From Winogradskya humida (lineage in GTDB: Bacteria; Actinomycetota; Actinomycetes; Mycobacteriales; Micromonosporaceae), in NCBI RefSeq assembly GCF_016862215.1, contig NZ_BOMN01000028.1, forward strand, positions 1 through 64,000: DNA of 64,000 nucleotides, written 5' to 3'. The position numbers were made by a program, and so were the translations under genes. Shown here piece after piece: positions 26,092 to 32,995 of this stretch. Within the stretch, counting starts at the first letter, position 1. The number at the start of each line of letters is the position of its first letter. The notes below the pieces were generated by a model, which was not told the origin of the DNA, ran no database searches, and worked only from the letters and a program-made list of their open reading frames with translations.

Positions 26092-26406
26092 TCAGGCATT
26101 GCGGCCGGCGGCGGGGACGTCGGCCAGGATGTCGCTGCTCACAATCGTGTCGGCGGCGCTGACCGTGGCGAAGGCCTGGTCGCCGATGCCCAGCCGGGTG
26201 ACCAGGTTCGGGCCGGGGCCGAAGACCGCCGCCACAGCGAACACGGCGGCCACCGCGATGCCGGCCGTCCGGAGCTTGCGCTTCGGGGTGCTGCCGCCTT
26301 CGTAATAGCGGGGGGACATCTGAACCGGGGCGGTCGGGTCCGGCTTGGTCGGGGCCTCCTGCCAGGCCATGGGGTACGCGGTCCGGCTGATCATCATCTC
26401 CGTCAT
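26092..26406 (-). CDS. hypothetical single-pass membrane protein
   Basis: The ~104-residue protein has a cytoplasmic Pro-rich N-terminus (TAYPMAWQEAPTKPDPTAPV, YYEGGSTPKRK), one TM helix (AGIAVAAVFAVAAVFGPGP) and a short outside tail. ATG at 26406 is preferred; ATG at 26436 is possible. It is divergent from the response regulator gene and shares its upstream region, including the CACAGG repeats. I do not recognise the family. Confidence 0.65.
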   Translation of the reverse strand: MTEMMISRTAYPMAWQEAPTKPDPTAPVQMSPRYYEGGSTPKRKLRTAGIAVAAVFAVAAVFGPGPNLVTRLGIGDQAFATVSAADTIVSSDILADVPAAGRNA

Positions 26407-26458
26407 GGCAGCAACTGTGCGCAGCCTGCCCATCACTGCGCTGTGCGAAATCCGTGTC

Positions 26459-26541
26459 CTTCCTGTGCGCCGAACACACAGGTGCTACACAGGAAGTGGA
26501 AAGGCGGCGCAAAGCGTGGCCCGCAACAGTAGGGGCATGAC
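26459..26541 (+). promoter_or_regulatory. two-component autoregulatory region: CACAGG direct repeats
   Basis: CACAGG occurs at 26477-26482 and 26488-26493, an 11-nt pitch. GCAAAG follows 21 nt after the second repeat start and TAGGGGCATGA 42 nt after it; the latter contains the ATG of the response regulator. The same elements at the same offsets occur before the GT2-GtrA gene. A 9-bp inverted repeat, CTTCCTGTG (26459-26467) and CACAGGAAG (26488-26496), overlaps the second copy. Confidence 0.6.
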
Positions 26542-27274
26542 GATGGCGAACGCAGACACCAGCAGCGAGCTCCGGCGGCCCGATGGGGGTCCCGTGCGGG
26601 TCCTCGTGGTCGACGACGAGCCCACGCTCGCGGAGCTGCTCTCGATGGCGTTGCGCTACGAGGGCTGGGAGGTGCGCAGCGCCGGAGACGGCCAGACCGC
26701 CGTCCGGACCGCGCGCGACTTCCGCCCCGACGCCGTCGTTCTCGACATGATGCTGCCCGACATCGACGGCCTCGAGGTGCTGCGCCGGCTGCGCGGGGAG
26801 TCCCCCGACGTGCCGGTGCTGTTCCTGACCGCGAAGGACTCGGTCGAGGACCGGATCACCGGGCTCACCGCCGGTGGTGACGACTACGTGACCAAGCCGT
26901 TCAGCCTGGAGGAGGTCGTCGCCCGGCTGCGGGGGCTTATGCGGCGGATGGGTCGCTCGCCGATGCGTACGGATTCCCAGCTCATCGTCGGTGACCTGAG
27001 CCTCGACGAGGACAGCCATGAGGTGCGCCGCGGCAGCGACCTGGTGACCCTGACCGCCACGGAGTTCGAGCTGCTGCGCTACCTGATGCGCAACCCGCGC
27101 CGGGTGCTGAGCAAGAGCCAGATCCTCGACCGGGTGTGGAACTACGACTTCGGGGGCCAGGCGAACGTCGTCGAGCTCTACATCTCGTACCTGCGGAAGA
27201 AGATCGACGCCGGCCGCCAGCCGATGATCCACACCATGCGCGGCGCGGGTTACGTCCTGAAGCCGGCCGACTGA
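26537..27274 (+). CDS. OmpR/PhoB-family response regulator
   Basis: The 245-residue protein has a receiver domain (VVDDEPTLAELL, phospho-Asp in VVLDMMLPDIDG, Thr in FLTAKDS, Lys in YVTKPFSL) and a winged-helix trans_reg_C domain (LTATEFELLRYLMRNPRRVL, YISYLRKKID, HTMRGAGYVLKP). ATG at 26537 is used; ATG 26543 is also possible. One base separates its stop from the kinase start. It probably binds the CACAGG repeats upstream of itself and of nearby glycosyltransferase genes. Confidence 0.95.
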   Translation: MTMANADTSSELRRPDGGPVRVLVVDDEPTLAELLSMALRYEGWEVRSAGDGQTAVRTARDFRPDAVVLDMMLPDIDGLEVLRRLRGESPDVPVLFLTAKDSVEDRITGLTAGGDDYVTKPFSLEEVVARLRGLMRRMGRSPMRTDSQLIVGDLSLDEDSHEVRRGSDLVTLTATEFELLRYLMRNPRRVLSKSQILDRVWNYDFGGQANVVELYISYLRKKIDAGRQPMIHTMRGAGYVLKPAD

Positions 27275-27275
27275 C

Positions 27276-28865
27276 ATGGCGATCGCCGCACACCCCGCCC
27301 GCTGGCGCTCCCCAGCGGGCTGGTCGCTGCGCACCCGCTTGATCGCGGTCATGATCGCGCTGCTGACCGTGCTGGGCCTGGTCGTGGGCGGCACCGCCGA
27401 GATCTACCTGCACCGGACCCTCTACGCGCAGCTGGACGTGAAGCTGACCGAGACCGCCGACCGGGCGCAGGGTTTTTCCGGAGGCGGCAACGGCAACCCC
27501 AGTCCCTACGGCGGGCTTCCCAGGCAGGGCGGCGGCGGTGGTGACGAGCTCCGCAGCGGCCCCCCACCAGGTGCCGAGACCGGCTCGATTCTGCTGAACC
27601 TGGACTCGAACGGCATCAAGACCCTCGGCGGTGTTGTCGCGCTCGGCCAGAACGACGACGGCGACATCGTGAACCTCTACGCGTCTCTCCCGGCCGCAAC
27701 CATCGCCCAGCTGTCCGCCGTCAATCCGAACAACACCGCGACCGACATCGACCTCGGCGGCGATCTTGGCGAGTATCGCGTCGTTTCCCGACTGAATTCC
27801 AAGGGCGGGAGGGTCATCGTTGCGCTGTCCCTCGGGAACACCAACTCGACGTTGATCACGATTGCGCTGGTCACGGGTGGGGCGGTGCTGATCACGCTGA
27901 TCGCGGCGGGGTGGGCCGGGGCGGTGATCATCCGGCGCAATCTCAAACCGCTCAACCGGGTGGCGGCGACCGCGACCCGCGTCTCGGAACTCAAGCTCGA
28001 CCGTGGCGAGGTCGAGCTGGCCCAGCGCGTGCCGTATGCGGACACCGACCCGCGTACCGAGGTGGGTGCGGTAGGCGCGGCCCTGAACCGGATGCTTGAT
28101 CATGTGGGGAACGCGCTGGAAGCGCGGCATGCCAGCGAGATGCAGGTACGCCAATTCGTGGCGGACGCCAGCCACGAGTTGCGCACCCCCCTGGCAGCCA
28201 TCCGCGGGTACGCCGAACTGAGCCGCCGCAGCCGCCAGCCCGTCCCCGACGAGATCGGCCACGTGCTGCGCCGCGTCGAGTCGGAGGCGCAGCGGATGAC
28301 CGCGCTGGTCGAGGATCTGCTGCTGCTGGCTCGCCTGGACGCCGGCCGGCCGCTCGCGCACGAACCGGTCGACCTGACCATGCTGGTGGTGGACGCGGTG
28401 AGTGACGCGCACGCCGCCGGTCCGCGCCACGACTGGCAACTGGACCTGCCCGACGAGCCGGTGAGCGTGATCGGTGACGGGCAACGGTTGCATCAGGTGC
28501 TGGCGAATCTGCTGGCCAATGCGCGTACGCACACGCCCGAAGGCACCAGCGTGGTCGTCGGGGTCGGCGCTGAGGCGGACGCGGCCGTGATGCGGGTGAC
28601 CGACTACGGCCCGGGCATCCCGGCCGAGCTGCAGCCGCACATCTTCGAGCGGTTCGCCCGCGGGGACAGCTCCCGCTCGCGGGCCGCCGGCAGCACCGGT
28701 CTCGGCCTGTCGATCGTGCACGCCGTGGTGACCGCCCACCGGGGCACGGTCGCGGTGCGCAGCATGCCGGGGCGCACGGAGTTCACCGTCCGGCTGCCGC
28801 TGACCGATTTCCTACCAGCCCAGCCGCAGTCCGTCCATCAGTACGTCCCGCAGGTCGTCCAGTAG
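27276..28865 (+). CDS. sensor histidine kinase, partner of the OmpR-type regulator
   Basis: The 529-residue membrane kinase has TM1 (LIAVMIALLTVLGLVVGGTA, near 25-45), an extracytoplasmic Gly-rich sensor region, TM2 (GGAVLITLIAAGWAGAVII, near 195-215), HAMP, HisKA with His in ASHELRTPLAAIRG, and HATPase_c (LANLLANARTHTPEG, DYGPGIPAEL, GSTGLGLSIVHAVV). The signal is unknown. Its 3' end overlaps the convergent hypothetical gene by 54 bp. Confidence 0.95.
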   Translation: MAIAAHPARWRSPAGWSLRTRLIAVMIALLTVLGLVVGGTAEIYLHRTLYAQLDVKLTETADRAQGFSGGGNGNPSPYGGLPRQGGGGGDELRSGPPPGAETGSILLNLDSNGIKTLGGVVALGQNDDGDIVNLYASLPAATIAQLSAVNPNNTATDIDLGGDLGEYRVVSRLNSKGGRVIVALSLGNTNSTLITIALVTGGAVLITLIAAGWAGAVIIRRNLKPLNRVAATATRVSELKLDRGEVELAQRVPYADTDPRTEVGAVGAALNRMLDHVGNALEARHASEMQVRQFVADASHELRTPLAAIRGYAELSRRSRQPVPDEIGHVLRRVESEAQRMTALVEDLLLLARLDAGRPLAHEPVDLTMLVVDAVSDAHAAGPRHDWQLDLPDEPVSVIGDGQRLHQVLANLLANARTHTPEGTSVVVGVGAEADAAVMRVTDYGPGIPAELQPHIFERFARGDSSRSRAAGSTGLGLSIVHAVVTAHRGTVAVRSMPGRTEFTVRLPLTDFLPAQPQSVHQYVPQVVQ

Positions 28866-29216
28866 AGCGGTGGCCGCCGCGCCGTCCGAGACGTGCAGCT
28901 GCAGCGGGATGGACGCACTGTCCCGGCCGACGAGCACGTCGAGGGCGCAGAGGGCACGACCGGCCAGCTCGCTGGTGACCTTGGGGCAGGCCGCCGCGCG
29001 CAGCCGGTCGTCGAGCCAGGGTCGGCCCTGGGCACCCGGCAGCCCCGCGGCGATCGCCGCGATCGCGGCCAGCGCCTGGGTCGCGGGTATCTCACCGAGC
29101 AGGACCTGCGGCGTCTCCCAGACCTTCAGCACCACCAGCGAAACGGCCTGACGGCGCTCCGCCGGGGGCAGGTCGGCGAGACCGTCGAGGAGGTACGGCG
29201 CGCTCGTCTCTTTCAT
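28812..29216 (-). CDS. hypothetical protein, about 134 residues
   Basis: A helical, Ala/Leu-rich soluble protein (MKETSAPYLLDGLADLPPAE, LDDRLRAAACPKVTSELAGR, DDLRDVLMDGLRLGW) with no motif I recognise. ATG at 29216 is used; an in-frame ATG at 29225 is also possible and no strong ribosome site decides. It is convergent with the kinase and divergent from the attenuator-controlled DAHP synthase gene. Confidence 0.6.
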   Translation of the reverse strand: MKETSAPYLLDGLADLPPAERRQAVSLVVLKVWETPQVLLGEIPATQALAAIAAIAAGLPGAQGRPWLDDRLRAAACPKVTSELAGRALCALDVLVGRDSASIPLQLHVSDGAAATALLDDLRDVLMDGLRLGW

Positions 29217-29262
29217 ACATCTCATGTCAGCACACGCAACTTGCATGTGCCCATACCCCGGG

Positions 29263-29303
29263 TGACGGACACAGTCCCCCGATTCATGGGCTAGCATGGC
29301 CGC
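29263..29303 (+). promoter_or_regulatory. candidate promoter of the aromatic-leader transcript
   Basis: A -10-like TAGCAT lies at 29292-29297, with weak -35 candidates upstream (TGACGG at 29263-29268 or GGACAC at 29268-29273). Transcription from this -10 would start at about 29304, the first base of the leader GTG, so the leader peptide mRNA would be leaderless. Confidence 0.4.
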
Positions 29304-29360
29304 GTGTCCCGTTGGTATTCGTGGTTTATGAGGCCGGCTCCGCCGGTGTCTCTGCCATGA
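29304..29360 (+). CDS. aromatic-amino-acid leader peptide
   Basis: The 18-codon frame encodes MSRWYSWFMRPAPPVSLP and ends TGA at 29358-29360. Codons 4-8 are Trp-Tyr-Ser-Trp-Phe, so all three aromatic amino acids are clustered at the position where ribosome stalling would be sensed. It precedes a Rho-independent terminator and the DAHP synthase gene, the first step of the shikimate pathway. This is the arrangement of a transcription attenuator. Confidence 0.85.
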   Translation: MSRWYSWFMRPAPPVSLP

Positions 29361-29425
29361 CTTCATGACCTGAGACACCCCGTAGGGCCGGCCGAGGCAG
29401 CGACATTCGTCGCTGCCTTTTCGTT
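29345..29425 (+). terminator. attenuator with competing RNA hairpins
   Basis: The terminator is GGCAGCGAC (29396-29404) paired with GTCGCTGCC (29409-29417), loop ATTC, followed by TTTTCGTTT. Upstream, GGTGTCTC (29345-29352) pairs perfectly with GAGACACC (29372-29379). The overlapping segment GTCTCTGCC (29348-29356) pairs at 8 of 9 positions with the 5' terminator arm, forming an antiterminator. A ribosome reaching the leader stop would cover this segment and favour termination. Confidence 0.8.
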
Positions 29426-29445
29426 TGTTACGAGCCGGCCCACGG

Positions 29446-29468
29446 CCCAGGGGAAGCCGGCCCCTGGG
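29446..29468 (+). other. hairpin just upstream of DAHP synthase
   Basis: CCCAGGGG (29446-29453) and CCCCTGGG (29461-29468) form an 8-bp stem with a 7-nt loop, ending 8 nt before the GGAGAGGA ribosome site (29477-29484). It has no U-run, so it is not a terminator. It may protect the mRNA end or influence translation. Confidence 0.45.
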
Positions 29469-29493
29469 GAGCCGGCGGAGAGGACCCATCGCC

Positions 29494-30555
29494 ATGACGA
29501 TCCCCGAGGTACAGCGCGTCAGCGACCACCGCATCGAGTCGGTCGTGCCCCTGATGAGCCCCGCCCTGCTGCACCACGAGTTGCCGCTCACCCATGAGCT
29601 CTCGGCGAGCGTCTTAGAGAGCCGGCGCCAGGTCGAGGACGTGCTGAACGGCCGCGATCCGCGTCTGATGGTCGTTGTCGGGCCCTGCTCGGTGCACGAC
29701 CCGGTCGCTGCCGCCGAGTACGCCGACCGGCTGCGCGACCAGGCCGAACGGCTCTCCGACGACCTGCTGATCGTGATGCGGGTGTACTTCGAGAAGCCGC
29801 GCTCCACCGTCGGCTGGAAGGGCCTGATCAACGACCCGGAGCTGGACGGTACGGGTGACGTGAGCAAGGGGCTGCGCGTAGCCCGGGCGCTGCTGCTGCA
29901 GGTGCTCGAGCGGGGGCTGCCGGTCGCCGTCGAATTCCTCGACCCGATCACGCCGCAGTACATCGCGGACACCGTGGCGTGGGGTGCGATCGGTGCCCGT
30001 ACGGTGGAATCGCAGGTCCACCGGCAGCTCGCCTCGGGTCTCTCCATGCCGATCGGCATGAAGAACCGCCCCGACGGCAGCATCGGCACCGCGATCGACG
30101 CGATCAACGCCGCGGCCGCGAAGCACGTCTTCCCCGGCATCGACGTCTCGGGAACGCCCGCGATCATGCACACCACCGGAAACCCGGACGCCCACCTGGT
30201 GCTGCGTGGCGGCAAGGGGCCGAACTACAGCGCCGAGGACGTCAACGCCTCGCTGACGCTGCTGCGCGAGGCCGGGCTCCCGGAACGGGTCGTGGTCGAC
30301 TGCTCGCACGGCAACAGCAACAAGGACCACCTGCGCCAGCCGATCGTGGCGGACGACATCGCGGGCCAGCTCGAGGCCGGCCAGCACGGCATCCGCGGCG
30401 TCATGCTGGAGAGCTTCCTGGTGCCGGGCCGGCAGGACCTGGGCGGCGACCTCACGTACGGCCAGAGTGTCACCGACGCGTGCATGGGCTGGGACCCCAC
30501 GGTGGAGGTGCTGGAGCGGCTCGCAGCCGCCTCGGCGAAGCGCCGCGCGGGCTGA
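29494..30555 (+). CDS. aroG: 3-deoxy-7-phosphoheptulonate (DAHP) synthase, class I
   Basis: The 353-residue product matches the AroF/G/H class I family: VVVGPCSVHDPVAAAEYA, MRVYFEKPRSTVGWKGLIND, VAVEFLDPITPQYIAD, GARTVESQVHRQLASGLSMP, VDCSHGNSNKDH and GVMLESFLVPG. It condenses PEP and erythrose 4-phosphate in the cytoplasm. Many actinobacteria use class II enzymes, so this is a second type or an alternative. ATG at 29494 follows GGAGAGGA by 9 nt. Expression is probably set by the upstream leader-peptide attenuator. Confidence 0.95.
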   Translation: MTIPEVQRVSDHRIESVVPLMSPALLHHELPLTHELSASVLESRRQVEDVLNGRDPRLMVVVGPCSVHDPVAAAEYADRLRDQAERLSDDLLIVMRVYFEKPRSTVGWKGLINDPELDGTGDVSKGLRVARALLLQVLERGLPVAVEFLDPITPQYIADTVAWGAIGARTVESQVHRQLASGLSMPIGMKNRPDGSIGTAIDAINAAAAKHVFPGIDVSGTPAIMHTTGNPDAHLVLRGGKGPNYSAEDVNASLTLLREAGLPERVVVDCSHGNSNKDHLRQPIVADDIAGQLEAGQHGIRGVMLESFLVPGRQDLGGDLTYGQSVTDACMGWDPTVEVLERLAAASAKRRAG

Positions 30556-30563
30556 CCCACACT

Positions 30564-30590
30564 CACAGGGGCCGCACAGTAAGGGCATAA
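30564..30590 (+). promoter_or_regulatory. CACAG direct repeats before GT39 gene
   Basis: CACAG at 30564-30568 and 30575-30579 have an 11-nt pitch and a degenerate third copy (CATAA) starts at 30586. TAAGGGCAT directly follows the second copy and resembles the TAGGGGCAT element of the response regulator and GT2-GtrA promoters, but the spacing differs. This is a weaker member of the proposed regulon. Confidence 0.4.
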
Positions 30591-30600
30591 GGGGCCGACA

Positions 30601-30644
30601 GGCAGGCGGAAGAAGGTACGGAAGTCAGCATGCTTCCGCCTGCC
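30601..30644 (+). other. perfect 12-bp inverted repeat in GT39 5' region
   Basis: GGCAGGCGGAAG (30601-30612) and CTTCCGCCTGCC (30633-30644) are exact reverse complements with a 20-nt gap, ending just before the ribosome site AAGGAA (30648-30653). There is no T-run. It would form a strong hairpin in the mRNA leader or could be a protein-binding dyad. Confidence 0.7.
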
Positions 30645-30658
30645 GTAAGGAACCTTTG

Positions 30659-32803
30659 ATGACCTCGACGTTGCCCGTACCGGAGACGGCCCCGGTCGTG
30701 GAGCCCTCGTCGCCCGCACCTCCACCGGTTCAGATCCGGTCCCGCTGGTCCACGGTCCTGCGCGGCCCCGCCACGGACGCGAGCTGGGTGCGGCCATCGC
30801 TCATCGGCCTGCTCGTGGTCACCGCGGTGCTCTACATCTGGGACCTCGGTGCCTCGGGCTGGAGCAACGCGTTCTACTCCGCGGCGGTCCAGGCCGGCTC
30901 CAAGAGCTGGGAGGCGTTCTTCTTCGGCTCGTCCGACGCGGCGAACTCGATCACCGTGGACAAGACCCCGGCGTCGCTGTGGATCATGGAGATCTCGGTA
31001 CGCATCTTCGGGCTGAGCTCGTGGAGCATCCTCGTCCCCGAGGCGCTGATGGGCGTCGCCTCGGTCGGGCTGCTCTTCGCGACCGTCAAGCGCTGGTTCG
31101 GCCCCGCGGCCGGCCTGATCGCGGGCGCTGTGCTGGCGCTGACCCCGATCGCGGTGCTGATGTTCCGCTTCAACAACCCGGACGCCATGCTCGTGCTGTT
31201 GATGATCGCGGGGGCGTACGCCACGCTGCGGGCCGTCGAGAACGGCTCGACCAAGTGGCTGATGTTCGCGGGCGCCCTCGTCGGTCTGGGCTTCCTGACC
31301 AAGATGCTGCAGGCATTGCTGGTGGTCCCCGCGTACGGCCTCGCGTACCTGATCGCCGGTCCGCCGAAGCTCGGCAAGCGTCTCCTGCAACTGCTGCTCG
31401 CCGTCGTCGCCCTCGTCGTCTCGGCCGGCTGGTACATCGCGATCGTCGAGCTGGTCCCCGCCTCGATGCGGCCCTACATCGGCGGCTCGCAGAACAACAG
31501 CCTGCTCGAACTGACCCTCGGCTACAACGGCCTGGGCCGGCTCAACGGTGAGGAGACCGGCAGCGTCGGCGGTGGCGGAGGTGGCACCGGCGGTGGCATG
31601 TGGGGCGAAACCGGGATCACCCGGATGTTCGACACGTCGCAGGGCGGTCAGATCTCCTGGCTGCTGCCCGCCGCGCTGATCGTGCTGGTCGGCGGGCTCG
31701 TGCTGACCGCCCGCGCCGTACGCACCGACAAGCTGCGCGCAGCCCTGGTCCTCTGGGGCACGTGGCTGGTCGGCACCGGCCTGGTCTTCAGCTTCATGCA
31801 GGGCATCTTCCACGCGTACTACACCGTGGCACTCGCTCCGGCGGTCGGCGCGGTCGTCGGGATGGGCTCGGTCCTGCTGTGGCGCGCCCGGCGCAACCCG
31901 TTCGCCGCGGGCACTCTCGCGGTGGCGATCGGCGTGACCGCGTGGTGGTCGTTCCACATGCTCGGCTGGAGCCCGGACTTCGTGCCGTGGCTGCGCTGGG
32001 TCGTGCTGATCCTCGGGCTCGTGGCGGCGGTCGGCGTGCTGGCCTCGCTGCGGCTGCCGGCGAACATCGCGCTGTTCGCCGCCGGGGGTGCGCTGATCGC
32101 GCTGCTGGCCGGGCCGGCGGCGTACGCGGTGCAGACGGCTTCGGAGCCGCACACCGGTTCCATCCCGACGGCCGGGCCCTCGGTGCAGAGCGGCGGTGGG
32201 TTCGGCGGTGGTGGTGGCGGTCGTGGCGGGCCCGGTGGTGGTGGCGGCAACCGGGGTGGCGGCGGCTTCCCGGGCGGCGGCGGCCAGGGCGGCTTCCCCG
32301 GCGGCACCCAGCAGGGCGGCGGCACCCAAGGCGGCACTGGCACCCAGCAAGGCGGGACCGGCACGCAGCAAGGCTTCCCCGGCGGTAACGGTGGTGGCGG
32401 GATGCGTGGGGGTGGCGGCATGGGCGGGCTGCTCGACGCGGCGACCGTCAGCGATGCGATGAAGACGCTGCTCGAGACGAATGCTGACCAGTTCACCTGG
32501 GTCGCGGCGGCCGTGGGTTCGCAGAACGCGTCCGGCTACCAGCTGGCCACCGAGAAGCCCGTCATGGCGGTCGGCGGCTTCAACGGCAGTGACCCGTCAC
32601 CGACGCTGGCGCAGTTCAAGCAGTACGTGGCCGACGGAAAGATCCACTACTTCATCGGCGGCAGTGGCGGCGGCTTCGGCGGCGGCAACAGCAGCGGCGG
32701 CAGCAACGACAGCTCGCAGATCTCCACGTGGGTGTCGGAGAACTACCAGTCGCAGACCGTCGACAACGTGACGATCTACGACCTCACCGCACCGGTCTCG
32801 TAA
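30659..32803 (+). CDS. GT39/ArnT-like membrane glycosyltransferase with Gly-rich insert
   Basis: The 714-residue protein has about 11-13 TM segments and PMT/ArnT features: an early luminal loop with a Asp-Lys-Pro-like DKTPASLW, and FRFNNPDAMLVL. Such enzymes use polyprenyl-phosphate sugars to glycosylate lipids or secreted proteins outside the membrane. After the last TM (about residue 500) comes a very Gly-rich linker (FGGGGGGRGGPGGGGG and FPGG/TQQGG repeats) and a compact C-terminal domain (TVSDAMKTLLETNADQFTWV, PVMAVGGFNGSDPSPTLAQF). ATG at 30659 follows AAGGAA by about 5 nt. Likely regulated by the neighbouring two-component system. Confidence 0.92.
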   Translation: MTSTLPVPETAPVVEPSSPAPPPVQIRSRWSTVLRGPATDASWVRPSLIGLLVVTAVLYIWDLGASGWSNAFYSAAVQAGSKSWEAFFFGSSDAANSITVDKTPASLWIMEISVRIFGLSSWSILVPEALMGVASVGLLFATVKRWFGPAAGLIAGAVLALTPIAVLMFRFNNPDAMLVLLMIAGAYATLRAVENGSTKWLMFAGALVGLGFLTKMLQALLVVPAYGLAYLIAGPPKLGKRLLQLLLAVVALVVSAGWYIAIVELVPASMRPYIGGSQNNSLLELTLGYNGLGRLNGEETGSVGGGGGGTGGGMWGETGITRMFDTSQGGQISWLLPAALIVLVGGLVLTARAVRTDKLRAALVLWGTWLVGTGLVFSFMQGIFHAYYTVALAPAVGAVVGMGSVLLWRARRNPFAAGTLAVAIGVTAWWSFHMLGWSPDFVPWLRWVVLILGLVAAVGVLASLRLPANIALFAAGGALIALLAGPAAYAVQTASEPHTGSIPTAGPSVQSGGGFGGGGGGRGGPGGGGGNRGGGGFPGGGGQGGFPGGTQQGGGTQGGTGTQQGGTGTQQGFPGGNGGGGMRGGGGMGGLLDAATVSDAMKTLLETNADQFTWVAAAVGSQNASGYQLATEKPVMAVGGFNGSDPSPTLAQFKQYVADGKIHYFIGGSGGGFGGGNSSGGSNDSSQISTWVSENYQSQTVDNVTIYDLTAPVS

Positions 32804-32819
32804 GCACCGGACAGGCATC

Positions 32820-32850
32820 GAAGGCGGCTCCCGATCCGGGGGCCGCCTTC
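32820..32850 (+). terminator. hairpin terminator after GT39 gene
   Basis: GAAGGCGGC (32820-32828) pairs with GCCGCCTTC (32842-32850), with further inner pairing (TCCC with GGGG). It lies 17 bp after the stop. There is no T-run, as is common for actinobacterial terminators. Confidence 0.6.
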
Positions 32851-32930
32851 GGCGTACGAGGCGTATGAACAGCGAGGAAACCGTGAGACGCGCTCACGTC
32901 GGGGCCACCAGGCTGGTTGAGGTGAGCACT

Positions 32931-32995
32931 CACAGGCCCGCCACAGGCGCGACACATTGCGGGCAAAGGCCCGGCGGCGAACTTAGGGGCATGAG
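32931..32995 (+). promoter_or_regulatory. CACAGG triple direct repeat before GT2-GtrA gene
   Basis: CACAGG (32931-32936), CACAGG (32942-32947) and CACATT (32953-32958) follow an 11-nt pitch. From the second repeat start, GCAAAG lies at +21 (32963) and TAGGGGCATGA at +42 (32984), the same offsets as upstream of the response regulator gene. The repeats are the typical layout of OmpR-family binding sites. Confidence 0.62.

Noticed and set aside
29446..29468. Second terminator before DAHP synthase
   Set aside because: The hairpin has no following T-run and lies immediately before the ribosome site.
30563..32371. 602-codon minus-strand frame opposite the GT39 gene
   Set aside because: Translation is Arg/Gln/Glu/Pro-rich with no fold, mirrored by strong GC3 coding on the plus strand.
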